From assembly GCA_021770615.1 (NCBI GenBank), contig JAETQR010000003.1, positions 73,864-137,863 on the forward strand: a DNA stretch of 64,000 nucleotides, in the 5' to 3' direction. The notes under the pieces were generated by a model that ran no database searches, was not told where the DNA came from, and saw only the letters and a list, made by a program, of their open reading frames with translations. Source of the stretch: Lachnospiraceae bacterium (GTDB lineage Bacteria > Bacillota_A > Clostridia > Lachnospirales > Lachnospiraceae). Shown one piece after another: positions 35,544-44,284 of this stretch (positions within the stretch are counted from its first letter, which is position 1; every line of letters begins with the position of its first letter). Both the position numbers and the translations under genes were made by a program.

Positions 35544-36783
35544 GAATGAATATGTTGATAAAATCTGTAATCTCCCACACGATCCCCATCGGCATGATAG
35601 CACCTGCAAATATCATGATGACGTAGACATACTGATACTGCTTTACCAGTCCGTCTCCTCCCATATACCCGGCAGCCACCTGCCCAAAGTAAGACCAGCC
35701 GATCAGTGTCGCCACCGCAAAACAGATCGTAGCAACTGCGATCAGCTCCTTCCCAAACAGCGGAAGTGTTTCAAATGCCCCTTTGACAAGCAGGCCCGAT
35801 GGCATACTGACAAGTGCACTCTCATTCCGCATCACAAACATGACCACTACGACACCGGTTATGGCGCACATCACTACCGTATCCCAAAATGTAGCTGTCA
35901 TGGAAATAAGCCCCTGCTTTTCAGGAGAAATCGTTTCAGAACCGGAAGCCGCGGCGATCCCGGACGTCCCCAATCCGGCCTCGTTGGTAAACAGGCCTCT
36001 TGCCACACCGTATCGAACCGCCCTGCCCACTGTAAATCCCACAGCTCCCCCCAGAAATGATTTTCCATTAAATGCAGATTTAATTATAAGGACCACTGCC
36101 TCCGGAAAGACAGGCGCATTCAATATAATATAGGCGACGCACCCTCCGAGAAAGAGAAACGCCATCGCCGGTACAAGAGCCATACAGACCTGTTCGATCC
36201 ACCGGACCCCCTGAAGAATCACGAGTCCGACAGGAAGAGCCACAACGATTCCGGCGACCCATTTCGGGATCCCCCAGACATCCCGGCACGTCTCCGAGAT
36301 CGCATTGGACTGCGTTGTACAGCCAGCACAGAAGGCGGAAAGGCAGATAAAAAAACTGTATAAAAATGCCATCTTTTTTTTGCCCAGAGCATGTTCAAGA
36401 ACATACATGATCCCCCCTGTATTATGTCCCTCGCCATCCCGGCTGCGGTACATACAGGAAAGACGGGTCTCCGCATACGTGGTAGCCATGCCGAGAAAGC
36501 CGGTGATCCAGCACCAGAACACCCCTCCCGGCCCACCGAGAAAGACAGCAGTCGATACCCCGATAATGTTCCCGGTCCCGAGAGTAGCCGCCAGCGTCGT
36601 CGTGAGTGTCCCAAAAGCACTCATTCCACCGGCCGCATCCCCCTCCAATGAATATTTCAGTGCCTTTTTTAAATTTCGCTGGACAAATCCTGTCCTTATA
36701 GTAAAATATATATGTATCCCCAACAAAAGAACAAGAAGGGGACCGCCCCACAATAAATTATTAATTCCTGATATAATATTCAT
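35494..36783 (-). CDS. Alanine/glycine:cation symporter (AGCS family)
   Basis: A 429-residue membrane protein with about 10-11 helices. The AGCS signatures are GTLTTTLAATLGTGNIIGV and GVARGLFTNEAGLGTSGIAAAS. It imports alanine or glycine with sodium (or proton). Alanine uptake beside ddl could supply substrate for D-alanine after racemization (inference). Its 3' end overlaps the AraC gene by 50 bases in convergent orientation, so each transcript carries antisense to the other. Confidence 0.9.
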   Translation of the reverse strand: MNIISGINNLLWGGPLLVLLLGIHIYFTIRTGFVQRNLKKALKYSLEGDAAGGMSAFGTLTTTLAATLGTGNIIGVSTAVFLGGPGGVFWCWITGFLGMATTYAETRLSCMYRSRDGEGHNTGGIMYVLEHALGKKKMAFLYSFFICLSAFCAGCTTQSNAISETCRDVWGIPKWVAGIVVALPVGLVILQGVRWIEQVCMALVPAMAFLFLGGCVAYIILNAPVFPEAVVLIIKSAFNGKSFLGGAVGFTVGRAVRYGVARGLFTNEAGLGTSGIAAASGSETISPEKQGLISMTATFWDTVVMCAITGVVVVMFVMRNESALVSMPSGLLVKGAFETLPLFGKELIAVATICFAVATLIGWSYFGQVAAGYMGGDGLVKQYQYVYVIMIFAGAIMPMGIVWEITDFINIFILIPGTYALIKCRKKLF

Positions 36784-36898
36784 TTTCTATATAAATCCCG
36801 CTTTTTATTCAGTTTATGAGGAAATAATCAAAAAAAGACCCGCAGGGCAGGGCGGCAGACACCAGAAAACAAACTTATCCCGTGAAAGGAATGTTTTT

Positions 36899-38257
36899 AT
36901 GAAACGAATGAAATTATTGTTATCTTTACTTTTATGCATGTGCTTTGCAGTGAATCTTTTCGCCGCCCCCGCCTCTGCGATTTCCTTTTATGAAGCCCAG
37001 CAGGCAGGCAGCACCCCCGCACCGGTTCCTGACAACACCGACACTTCAAAGGGAATTCCCTACACGGTAAACGGTCAGACCTACAGCTATCAGGGAGAAA
37101 AGATCAAAGTTGTCTACGAATCCGAACGGATCAATCTGGACAAGACCCCGGCTGTCGTCATAAACGGCACGGTTATGGTTCCCCTGAAGGAAACCTTTGC
37201 CAAACAGGGGATCAAAGTGACCTATAAGTACTCAAAAAAGCTGAAAAAAATCACGATCACCAAAAATGACAAATATATCGTCATGCATATCGGCCAACCA
37301 TCTATCACGGTAAACCAGAACACGACAGCACTTCCGATGGCACCGCTCTCTGTCACCTATGAAAAAACAAAGACAAAAACGATCCTCGTCCCATTCCGTG
37401 AAGTTGTCCAGGCCCTCGGGATCAATTATCTCTGGGATGACACAATGAAAGTAGCCCAACTCTCGAGACCGGTACTTAACTTTATCGGAAAAAAGACCTT
37501 CACCCAATATAACTGGTCCCTAAACCAGTATGCATCGATCCAGAAGAGCAGGACCGGCCGCACCACGCTGGCAGAGTACAAGCGGCTGGTCAACTACAAA
37601 AAAGATACTTCTTATGGATTCCAGTTCCTTCGCTTGGACAAGTTCCGCCCGGTAAACGAGGAAAAGTTTTTATCTACTTATAACTATTATATTAAAAATG
37701 CCTGCGAGAACAAAGGACGAGGCCCTTCCTACAGTGTCTTATATGGAAAGGGAAAGGTAATGCTTGCAGCCGCTAAAAAAGAAGGCATCGATCCGATGTA
37801 CTTTGTATCCCAGACGTTTTTGGAATCTGCCTATGGCACGAGCGCCCTCGCCCGCGGCAACCGGATCACTCGTGTGGCCCTGCCATCCTATGCCCGGTCA
37901 AACGGAAAATTTATCACCAAAAAAATTCCTAAATCCGCCACCGTTTACAACCTGTATGGGATCAAGGCATATGACAGCGACCCCAAAACCGGCGCCACCT
38001 CCCACGCCTACTATCAGGGATGGACAACCGTGGATAAAGCCATCTACGGAGCTGCTAAGTTCATCCGGGAGAACTACTTCGAGGCGCAGCCAAGTCAGAA
38101 CACCATATTTAAGTTCAGATTCAATCCGAGCAACATGAACCATCAGTATGCTACGGATCCATGGTATGCCGAGAAGATCGCCCAGCGTATTCTGCTGTTT
38201 AGCGGATGCTACTCTACAAAAGCACTGTATATGTATGATTATCCAAGGTTTCGGTAA
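36899..38257 (+). CDS. Secreted glucosaminidase with copper-amine-oxidase-like stalk domain
   Basis: 452 residues from ATG 36899 (GAAAGGAA upstream); the long frame open from 36305 runs antisense through the symporter and is not used. Signal peptide (1-28), a copper amine oxidase-like N-terminal domain (about 75-185, KTPAVVINGTVMVPLKETF and LVPFREVVQALGINYLWDD), then a GH73-type endo-beta-N-acetylglucosaminidase domain (about 250-440: FVSQTFLESAYGTSALARGN, YNLYGIKAYDSDP, NHQYATDPWYAEKIA). It cuts peptidoglycan glycan strands outside the cell during growth or separation. The Glu of TFLESAYGTS is the probable catalytic acid. Confidence 0.9.
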   Translation: MKRMKLLLSLLLCMCFAVNLFAAPASAISFYEAQQAGSTPAPVPDNTDTSKGIPYTVNGQTYSYQGEKIKVVYESERINLDKTPAVVINGTVMVPLKETFAKQGIKVTYKYSKKLKKITITKNDKYIVMHIGQPSITVNQNTTALPMAPLSVTYEKTKTKTILVPFREVVQALGINYLWDDTMKVAQLSRPVLNFIGKKTFTQYNWSLNQYASIQKSRTGRTTLAEYKRLVNYKKDTSYGFQFLRLDKFRPVNEEKFLSTYNYYIKNACENKGRGPSYSVLYGKGKVMLAAAKKEGIDPMYFVSQTFLESAYGTSALARGNRITRVALPSYARSNGKFITKKIPKSATVYNLYGIKAYDSDPKTGATSHAYYQGWTTVDKAIYGAAKFIRENYFEAQPSQNTIFKFRFNPSNMNHQYATDPWYAEKIAQRILLFSGCYSTKALYMYDYPRFR

Positions 38258-38272
38258 GAAGATTCAGGTGTC

Positions 38273-38310
38273 AAAAGCCGTTCTTTCGAAAACTTCATAG
38301 TGGCTTTTCT
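38273..38310 (+). terminator. Terminator of the glucosaminidase gene
   Basis: The 7-base stem AAAAGCC (38273-38279) / GGCTTTT (38302-38308) with a 22-base loop containing TTTCGAAA follows the stop by 15 bases and ends in a short T-run. From here on the sequence becomes clearly richer in A+T. Confidence 0.6.
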
Positions 38311-38395
38311 ACTATGCAACCTTTGAATAATCAAGGATTGAAATCTCCTGCATGAGTTTTTTGGCTGTTTCAACAATCTTTTCATGTTTCGTCTC

Positions 38396-38887
38396 TTAAA
38401 ACTCAGGCATCTCCGTAAATACCACTTTTTCACCATCTGCAATCCCACCATATACCACATCTGTTTTGTGTCCCACATTCAAATAATGTTCTATCACATA
38501 TTTTGACGTAAATGGCATTTCCAAAAATACTAATTCCGATAAAGGAAACCATCTGCTGACACCTTCATTAGAAGAAAACTCTTCGTCAATACCATCTTTC
38601 AAATCCGCAAAAAAATAATAATTCTGACGGATCTCTCCCTTGTTTCTTCGCAACGTCACATAACGCAGATGCAAATTTTCTATTTTCTTCTCTGCAATCC
38701 CTAATTCCTCTTCAAGTTCACGCAGCACACAGGCTCTGGCATCGTTTAACTCATACTCCTCAAAATGCCCGCCTGCTGAACCAATCCAGACATTATTGAC
38801 CACCCTGCTTCCCTGCCGGTAGAGCAACAACATTTTATCTCCTTTTGATATGTATATAGATGCCATGTTCCTTAATCTTCCGTCCAT
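38396..38887 (-). CDS. NUDIX hydrolase
   Basis: A 163-residue NUDIX protein. The Nudix box begins GGHFEEYE (about residue 39) and ends RELEEELGI (about 57-65), with the conserved REx2EE and the metal-binding Glu cluster. It probably hydrolyses an oxidised or surplus nucleoside diphosphate derivative. GGAGG sits 6 bases before the ATG. The frame stays open for about 24 codons beyond the stop (HEKIVETAKKLMQEISIL), see rejected list. Confidence 0.88.
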   Translation of the reverse strand: MDGRLRNMASIYISKGDKMLLLYRQGSRVVNNVWIGSAGGHFEEYELNDARACVLRELEEELGIAEKKIENLHLRYVTLRRNKGEIRQNYYFFADLKDGIDEEFSSNEGVSRWFPLSELVFLEMPFTSKYVIEHYLNVGHKTDVVYGGIADGEKVVFTEMPEF

Positions 38888-38912
38888 ATAAATCCTCCAG
38901 TACGTACAAGAT

Positions 38913-39515
38913 CTATTTCATTTCAGGCATAGGTGCGGTATAAAAACCTAATTTATGGAAGTTGTACCAGTCTGATACTTTATCTTCACTTGCTACATTT
39001 AGCGCAAGTAAAATCTCTTTTGCAAATTCCATAGATGCTGTACCGTTCGCTGTTATAATATTTCTATCCCTGACTGCTTGTTTTGCAATATATTTTTCTT
39101 CCCCTGTGTAAATAGATCCTGCCCATTGTTTTAAATCATTCAGATCATTACTCGTATGCGCCACGTCATTCAAAACGCCAACTGTACCCAAAAAAGCGGA
39201 AGCATCGCAAATACCACCTAGTATTTTACCCTTTTGATATGCTTCCTCTACAAGCCCCTTTATCTGCTGTGTTTCTGCATTTCTCCATGTCATTCCGCCA
39301 ATAAGAACCAAAGCTTCGTAATCCTTTGGAACATCTGTAATATCGTAATCTGGTAACGTCCGGAAACCACCTATAGACTGAACACAATCTTTCGATAACG
39401 ATACCGTTTTTATATCATACTGCCCTTGTCCCAACATGGTTATCGCAGATGTTATATACGCCGCTTCCCAATCTGCATATTGCTGTAAAATTACAAATAA
39501 AATTGTTTTTTTCAT
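38913..39515 (-). CDS. DJ-1/PfpI family protein
   Basis: 200 residues with the class I glutamine amidotransferase-like fold: LFVILQQYADWEAAYI at the N terminus, ALVLIGGMTW, and the nucleophile elbow GGICDASAFLG with its Cys. The family includes chaperones, glyoxalases and stress proteins, so the reaction is not predictable. It lies 25 bases upstream of the NUDIX gene on the same strand, and both could serve damage repair. Confidence 0.88.
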   Translation of the reverse strand: MKKTILFVILQQYADWEAAYITSAITMLGQGQYDIKTVSLSKDCVQSIGGFRTLPDYDITDVPKDYEALVLIGGMTWRNAETQQIKGLVEEAYQKGKILGGICDASAFLGTVGVLNDVAHTSNDLNDLKQWAGSIYTGEEKYIAKQAVRDRNIITANGTASMEFAKEILLALNVASEDKVSDWYNFHKLGFYTAPMPEMK

Positions 39516-39564
39516 ACTGATTTACTCCTTCATAAATTGTGAGTTGCATGATTTGATAGTAACT

Positions 39565-39978
39565 TTACTTTCTGTTTGGCTTTCTTTTTATTTCCAATAA
39601 TCTAATGAAATCATGAAACAAAGAAGTATCCACTGGCTCAAACATTATCCATTTCCCATCATGGTAAGTTTGGGCTTTGTCATATATTTCTTGAACTTCC
39701 TCCGCATAATTTTCTCTATCTGTTTCAAATTTTAACCGTTCGTCTTTCCCTAAGATAATCATAAAACCCACACAGTTTTCTCTTGCATATAATGCACACA
39801 GCGTTTTACCGCCCCGGCGATATTTATATTCATATTTCCATGCTTTGCCGCCTTTATCCCACAAACAATCCATATCATAATTTTCATCAATTAAATCACA
39901 TAACTTATTCCATACAACATATAGAGATTTTCCAACTAAAGCTGTCATTTCTTCTTCATTAGGTATCGTATCAAGCAT
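39565..39978 (-). CDS. DUF3788 family protein
   Basis: A 137-residue soluble protein of the DUF3788 type: LVVWNKL-like helix near residue 22, WDKGGKAWKYEYKYRRGGKTLCALY (about 41-65) and VGFMIILGKDERLKFE. The family has a YdhG/DUF1801-like fold and unknown function. It is 49 bases upstream of the DJ-1 gene. The gap 39979-40269 is AT-rich, with no gene seen. Confidence 0.8.
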   Translation of the reverse strand: MLDTIPNEEEMTALVGKSLYVVWNKLCDLIDENYDMDCLWDKGGKAWKYEYKYRRGGKTLCALYARENCVGFMIILGKDERLKFETDRENYAEEVQEIYDKAQTYHDGKWIMFEPVDTSLFHDFIRLLEIKRKPNRK

Positions 39979-40269
39979 ATTAGCCCTCCTATATGACTTC
40001 TAAGCTCTTAGTCAAATTTCTATCTCCAAGTATACACAAAATTATAAGATTTTTCAATTCCTCGAACTGCTTTTGTTTAAATTTGAACGGCACTCCCACA
40101 TACCGCAAAAGCGGCCACCTGCCACTTATAAATACCATCTATGCTTACAAGGTATTTTTTCACCCCACCGTTTGTCAGCAGATTTGTAAACAAATATGAT
40201 ACGTGTTTGTTGCCGTATTATTTGAATTATGCTAGAATATATCGAGAATACAGAATTGAGAGGTAGGCT

Positions 40270-40746
40270 ATGGACGTAATGATACGGGAAATACTAAAAC
40301 AGGAATATCCGTTATTGGATAATTTCCTATATGAGGCAATTTTTGTTCCAAAGAATGTCGAACCTCCAGCCAAAACCATTATTACATCTCCCGAATTACA
40401 GGTTTATGTAGAGCGTTTTGGGGAATCAAAAGATGATTGGGGATTAGTGGCGGAGGTTGGCGGTAAGATCGTCGGTGCTGTTTGGGTTCGTATTATGAAC
40501 GATTATGGACATATAGATGATGAAACGCCCTCTTTGGCAATCTCCCTTTATAAGGAATACCGGGGCTTTGGCATTGGAACAGCCATGATGAAAGAAATCC
40601 TTGCCCTGCTGAAATCACATGAGTACAGCCGAGTTTCTCTCTCCGTTCAAAAAGCCAATTATGCGGCAAAGATGTATCTAAAAGTTGGCTTTGAGATTGT
40701 AATGGAAAATGAAGAAGAATACATTATGGTTTACACATTTAATTGA
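40270..40746 (+). CDS. GNAT family N-acetyltransferase
   Basis: 158 residues. The acetyl-CoA loop is KEYRGFGIGTAMMKEI (about residues 97-112), followed by SLSVQKANYAAKMYLKVGFE, the standard GNAT end. GAGAGG lies 6 bases before the ATG. It is a single gene, the only plus-strand one between 38.3 and 54.9 kb besides the small RNA at 40874. Substrate unknown. Confidence 0.88.
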   Translation: MDVMIREILKQEYPLLDNFLYEAIFVPKNVEPPAKTIITSPELQVYVERFGESKDDWGLVAEVGGKIVGAVWVRIMNDYGHIDDETPSLAISLYKEYRGFGIGTAMMKEILALLKSHEYSRVSLSVQKANYAAKMYLKVGFEIVMENEEEYIMVYTFN

Positions 40747-40838
40747 GCAGTCAATCTCCCTGTTTTTGAACATCGTAGGTGTATTCTACACTATAAAATC
40801 CGAAGATAAATTTACGCAGCCGCGGAAGAAAAAAATTC

Positions 40839-40867
40839 TTGAAACTCTACACAAATTGTGGTATATT
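40839..40867 (+). promoter_or_regulatory. Promoter of antisense RNA in a type I toxin-antitoxin locus
   Basis: TTGAAA (40839-40844), 17-base spacer ending TTGTGG, TATATT (40862-40867). The minus-strand toxin promoter at 41205-41233 has the same -35 box, spacer length and TGTGG-TA context, so the two look like copies of one design. Confidence 0.65.
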
Positions 40868-40873
40868 GAACAT

Positions 40874-40985
40874 AAAGAAGGACACCTGCTGGTAACAGGT
40901 GCCCCACAGGACTACCGATAGACGGTTAGCCCGAAACATAATCGACAAAATAGCCGCTTAGTTTTGCAGACTGGGGCGGCTATTT
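40874..40985 (+). ncRNA. Probable antitoxin RNA (type I system)
   Basis: The promoter above would start a short RNA near 40874 containing a CACCTG/CAGGTG hairpin (about 40883-40901), the 10-mer TACCGATAGA (40913-40922) and a shared terminator hairpin AATAGCCGC/GCGGCTATT (about 40949-40984). The 10-mer is a direct repeat of 41006-41015 inside the toxin gene, so the RNA can pair with toxin mRNA there as well as through the overlapping 3' ends. This resembles the logic of the par/Fst locus. Start and end points are inferred. Confidence 0.6.
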
Positions 40986-41078
40986 CTGTGTCTTGTTACT
41001 ATCCTTACCGATAGAGTATCCTATTCCGAAGCAGGTCAAGCCAAAGCTTAACACTGCCATAAGTCCTAAAATATCCAT
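40980..41078 (-). CDS. Small hydrophobic peptide, probable type I toxin
   Basis: A 32-residue peptide from ATG 41078: MDILGLMAVLSFGLTCFGIG, then a hydrophilic tail YSIGKDSNKTQK. One membrane helix plus a charged tail is the build of Fst/holin-like type I toxins. The ribosome site AAAGGAGGG is strong, and the mRNA has a 120-base leader from the promoter at 41205-41233. The stop lies within the bidirectional terminator region shared with the antisense RNA. Too short for ordinary ORF lists. Confidence 0.7.
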   Translation of the reverse strand: MDILGLMAVLSFGLTCFGIGYSIGKDSNKTQK

Positions 41079-41204
41079 TGGCTCAGCCCTCCTTTCAAGA
41101 AATCATGGATTTCTTTAGATTCCCTTGTGGGGTTCTATGTAAACGGAGGGTCACAGTCCCTCCAGAGAGGGCTAACCGCCTACCATCTTGGTAATCCCAA
41201 GGAA

Positions 41205-41233
41205 ATACTACCACAGTTCGACAGGAATTTCAA
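41205..41233 (-). promoter_or_regulatory. Promoter of the small toxin gene
   Basis: On minus, TTGAAA (41228-41233), 17 bases, TAGTAT (41205-41210). The transcript would begin near 41198 and carry a long leader with short inverted repeats (GGTTAGCCCTCTC / GGAGGG), which could slow translation. The rest of 41234-41519 shows no gene. Confidence 0.6.
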
Positions 41234-41519
41234 TCAGATTCTCGTTTCATGGAATATGTGGAAAGTATTTCAATATCAATCTCAAAACAATCTCATGGGG
41301 CAAAAAGAAAGACTGAAAAGCAGCGATTTAACGTACTTTTCAGTCCAAATGTCCGTTATTCGAACTCGTCTCATCTATACGATTTTTAGATGCTTTTGTA
41401 TCTATTTTATTCCTTTTAGTCCATCTATTTCGCATATTATTTCTATTATTTCAGAGTTTCTAAAAATTTTAGAAGCAAAATAGAAGCAGTGAAAATCTGA
41501 TGTCATTAAGCAACAAACA

Positions 41520-42311
41520 TTATACTGGTTGCAATTTCTTTTCCAGTTCAAGCACCTGCTCCAGAGTAAAATCAGAATACAAAGCAATTTCCTCTGGAGA
41601 CAATTTTCCAGCTTCTATCATTCTTAAAGCAGACTGCTTATTTCCTTGCTCAATACCCTGCTCATATTTTTCCTGATAATTCATCTGCAATGTCATATAA
41701 TCCAACTTCCATTTCTCATTTTTTCTGACGGACTGTACCGCCTCGTCTAATTCTCTGGTAAAGTCATCCTCTGGCTCTTTGCCATCAATAAAGTCAAGCA
41801 GCTTCTTCATTTCCAGTGTAACATCATCCATTGTTCCTTTGGTATTTAAAATAATCTTCGTTGTATCATCCCCAAGACCTAAGTCTGGATTTTGGATACA
41901 GCGATTTTCAAAGGTATAGATGTGTCTCCCTTCACCGAACAGATCAAAGGTACATACGAATATAACAAAACTCCGTTTCAAGTCTTTGTAATTATCCCCT
42001 TTTTCCAAGATATTCAAGTCTATCATTCCTTGATAATATCTTGTTCGTTTGGGAAGATTTCTATTCTCTGTGGTCTGCATTTCAATATTGTAAACGGTTT
42101 CTTTCCCGTCTTCTACATAGATATCCAAACGTACACTTTTCGCATCTGCAGAAATATCTATTGTCTCCTGCGACTTCGGATATTCAATGCGGGATATCTT
42201 GATGCCAAGTATCCGTTCTTAAAAAGGTTTGCAAAATTTTGGATTTCTCATGATAACACTGAACATGAAATCATCCTTTATTTGCAATTCTTCAAAGGCT
42301 TTCTCGATAAT
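41520..42311 (-). pseudogene. Rpn family nuclease, pseudogene (nonsense, lost start)
   Basis: One reading frame of 264 codons runs from 42311 to 41520, interrupted only by TAA at 42219-42221, where relatives have Leu (FCKPF-stop-ERILGI). AAGGAG stands 4 bases before ATT at 42311, where ATG is expected, so the start also seems mutated. The part after the stop is intact: LDIYVEDGKETVYNIEMQTTE nuclease core, LPKRTRYYQGMIDL, DETTKI-like and FTRELDEAV, ending LELEKKL. Reinitiation at 42128 could give a 202-residue fragment lacking the first 60 residues. It is a different subfamily from the intact Rpn-type gene at 5181. Confidence 0.85.
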
Positions 42312-42429
42312 GACGCTCCTTCTTTTTCTTTACCTCTATTATAATATGTGTCAATATAATTGACAACAATTTATTTTTACCAATCTATTGGTTAAATGAA
42401 TTTCTAAATTATCTGCTTTCTATTATCAT

Positions 42430-42603
42430 CTAGCCAAGAAAATCTTCTACGTCATCTTTAGATGTACCTACAATATCAACCGCATTTCTTAGTTCATCTT
42501 CATTACAGCCAAAACGGTTACACCAATAATCAATCTCATATCTCTGGTTCAAATTTATTTTCGAAGCATCTTGTGGTCTCTTTTTGGTCTTATCATCTGA
42601 CAT
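42430..42603 (-). CDS. DUF3606 family small protein
   Basis: A 57-residue protein: MSDDKTKKRPQDASKINLNQ, then YEIDYWCNRFGCNEDELRNA and VGTSKDDVEDFLG. It matches the DUF3606 pattern (a lysine/proline-rich lead, YEIxYWxxxFGxxxxEL, Vxxxxxxxxx). Function unknown; the family is common beside DNA-repair and stress genes. AAGGGGGA is 6 bases before the ATG. Missed by ordinary length cut-offs. Confidence 0.8.
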   Translation of the reverse strand: MSDDKTKKRPQDASKINLNQRYEIDYWCNRFGCNEDELRNAVDIVGTSKDDVEDFLG

Positions 42604-42736
42604 ATGAAATCCCCCTTTCTATACAATCTACTAAGCTTAACATTGTATATTGTACAAAATAATGAAAAATTTTGCAAATAATTTTTACTAACATTTTAAC
42701 TTAAATGATTAAGAAATCAAAAAATATAAATAGTCC

Positions 42737-43453
42737 TTATTCCTCAAATATCCTCAACCTCCTCACAATCTCCTCCGGTTCTGGCAGCATCTCCTTCATC
42801 CCCTCCGGCAATGACCTACTTAACTGATAAGTTGCCACCCCAATCGGCACATTGGATTGTTTCAACGCATACTCCACATAAGTCTTATCCTTGCTCTTGC
42901 AGATAATAATACCAATCGAAGGATTCTCGTCCTGTAACTTTACCTGCTCGTCCAATGCAGTCAAATACAACTGCATTTTACCTGCATACTCCGCCTCAAA
43001 CTCTCCGATTTTCAACTCTATTGCTACTAAACTTCTTAATCTTCTATGAAAAAGTAAAAGGTCGATATAGATATCCCTACTTCCAACAACCAAATCATCT
43101 TTGCACTTCTCCATGATGACAACATTATTGCTCCAGCTAATTTCTCGCACCAGTGGTGCGAGTTTTTCAGAATTGCAGTAACTTAAATAAAAGTTCCTCA
43201 TTCTCCAAAGATTTGCCGCTGAATATCCTTTTGCCCCCGGAAATTCCTTTTGCAACTCTTTTGACAATACCTGGACAATGAACTTCCCCCATCCATTTTC
43301 TTCCTGTTGCCGATGGATTTCCTCACCTATTTCCCAATATAAATTGATTGTTTCTGCATTTATAAGTTTCAGAACATGATACTGCTTTTTATGTATCAAG
43401 TGTTTAATTTCTTCCACAAACGGCTCATAACCTGAAACTTCTATCTCTTTCAA
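42737..43453 (-). CDS. DUF1016/YhcG-type nuclease with internal deletion
   Basis: 238 residues, against about 340 usual for the family. The N-terminal DUF1016 part (INLYWEIGEEIHRQQEENGW, GYSAANLWRMRNFY, ISWSNNVVIMEKCKDD, to about 117) is joined directly to the C-terminal PD-(D/E)XK half (DIYIDLLLFHRRLRSLVAIE, KIGEFEAEYAGKMQLYL). About 95 residues between are missing, without loss of frame. The nuclease residues (D in IDLL, ExK in ELKIG) remain. The protein may be folded but changed, or dead. A 19-base palindrome lies within the gene and another just upstream. Confidence 0.8.
   Translation of the reverse strand: MKEIEVSGYEPFVEEIKHLIHKKQYHVLKLINAETINLYWEIGEEIHRQQEENGWGKFIVQVLSKELQKEFPGAKGYSAANLWRMRNFYLSYCNSEKLAPLVREISWSNNVVIMEKCKDDLVVGSRDIYIDLLLFHRRLRSLVAIELKIGEFEAEYAGKMQLYLTALDEQVKLQDENPSIGIIICKSKDKTYVEYALKQSNVPIGVATYQLSRSLPEGMKEMLPEPEEIVRRLRIFEE
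43144..43162. repeat. 19-base palindrome inside the DUF1016 gene
   Basis: CTCGCACCA-G-TGGTGCGAG, a perfect 9-base-arm palindrome, in frame (APLVREI region). A near-copy is at 43470-43488. Confidence 0.85.
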
Positions 43454-43469
43454 CTCAATTCCTCCAAAT

Positions 43470-43488
43470 CTCGCACCGCTGGTGCGAG
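43470..43488. repeat. Second 19-base palindrome upstream of the DUF1016 gene
   Basis: CTCGCACC-GCT-GGTGCGAG, 17 bases before the DUF1016 ATG. It differs from the internal copy only at the centre. Could be an operator bound at two sites, or a small REP-like repeat. Confidence 0.85.
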
Positions 43489-43522
43489 AAATTCTTCAAC
43501 CTTTACAACACCACATCTCCCG

Positions 43523-44152
43523 CTACAATTCATTTAGATATTTCTGCAAATTATCCACAAAATTCCCAATATGTATGCCATCCACAAAAGAATGATGTGT
43601 CTGAACCGACACCGGCATAATAACCCTCCCATCCCTTTCGTAATATTTCCCCCAGTCAAACAATGGTGTTGCATTATCCTTCTTGCCAGAATTGGTATGG
43701 GAAATATGGGTATATGTAACCCATGGCATAGGAGAACATTGAAATACATCATTTTCCAGCGGTCCGGTAAAATATTCCTTTTGCTCTTCTGCTGTCTGTG
43801 CTGCCAAATTTACATATTCTTTCATTGTGTCCTGCATAGGAACATTAACTACCTTAAATAATTCTGTATCTTTGTTTAAATATGTAAAAGCGGTATCAAT
43901 TTTATCAAATAAAACGATTTTGCCATCTAAAAAACGATAACGGAATGCCTCAATCTCATTTGCACATTTACATACCGCATAAACAAACGCAAGTGTAAAG
44001 GAAAAATTTTGTTTTTTAATCTGTTGCAGAAAATTTGTGATGTCTACATCGAATGTTACACAAAACGCTGGCTCAACACTGTTTCTAAAAACCATACAGT
44101 GCATATTTCTTTCCCATGTCTTTTCATCTATGACTTTGTATGTGTTTGCCAT
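43523..44152 (-). CDS. Chloramphenicol acetyltransferase-like protein
   Basis: A 209-residue protein of the CAT fold: WERNMHCMVFRNSVEPAFCV at the N terminus, FAFRYRFLDGKIVLFDKIDTAF-like strand, FQCSPMPWVTYTH and the catalytic motif QTHHSFVDGIHIGNF with the His pair. Length and motif match type A CATs, so it may acetylate chloramphenicol, but divergent clostridial members have not all been tested. The gap to 44285 carries a short promoter-like AT-rich stretch. Confidence 0.85.
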   Translation of the reverse strand: MANTYKVIDEKTWERNMHCMVFRNSVEPAFCVTFDVDITNFLQQIKKQNFSFTLAFVYAVCKCANEIEAFRYRFLDGKIVLFDKIDTAFTYLNKDTELFKVVNVPMQDTMKEYVNLAAQTAEEQKEYFTGPLENDVFQCSPMPWVTYTHISHTNSGKKDNATPLFDWGKYYERDGRVIMPVSVQTHHSFVDGIHIGNFVDNLQKYLNEL

Positions 44153-44284
44153 AAAGCTATACCTCCAATGCCTTACTTTCTAGGTTCTTACTCATTTTAT
44201 CATATATTTTCTCTGTACAAAAGCAAAAACTGACATTTTCGTTCAATAACGAAGAAATTTCTATAATTTCTATTGCCTATTTAA

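Noticed and set aside
36305..36898. 198-codon extension of the glucosaminidase frame
   Set aside because: It runs antisense through the symporter gene. The ATG at 36899 has a ribosome site and begins a clear signal peptide.
38318..38395. In-frame extension of the NUDIX gene past its stop (HEKIVETAKKLMQEISIL)
   Set aside because: It looks coding, but the NUDIX domain is already complete at the stop and similar proteins end there. It is more likely a relic of another gene's end than read-through.
41127..41483. 118-codon plus-strand ORF next to the type I locus
   Set aside because: It is antisense to the toxin leader and promoter, has no ribosome site and no recognisable domain.
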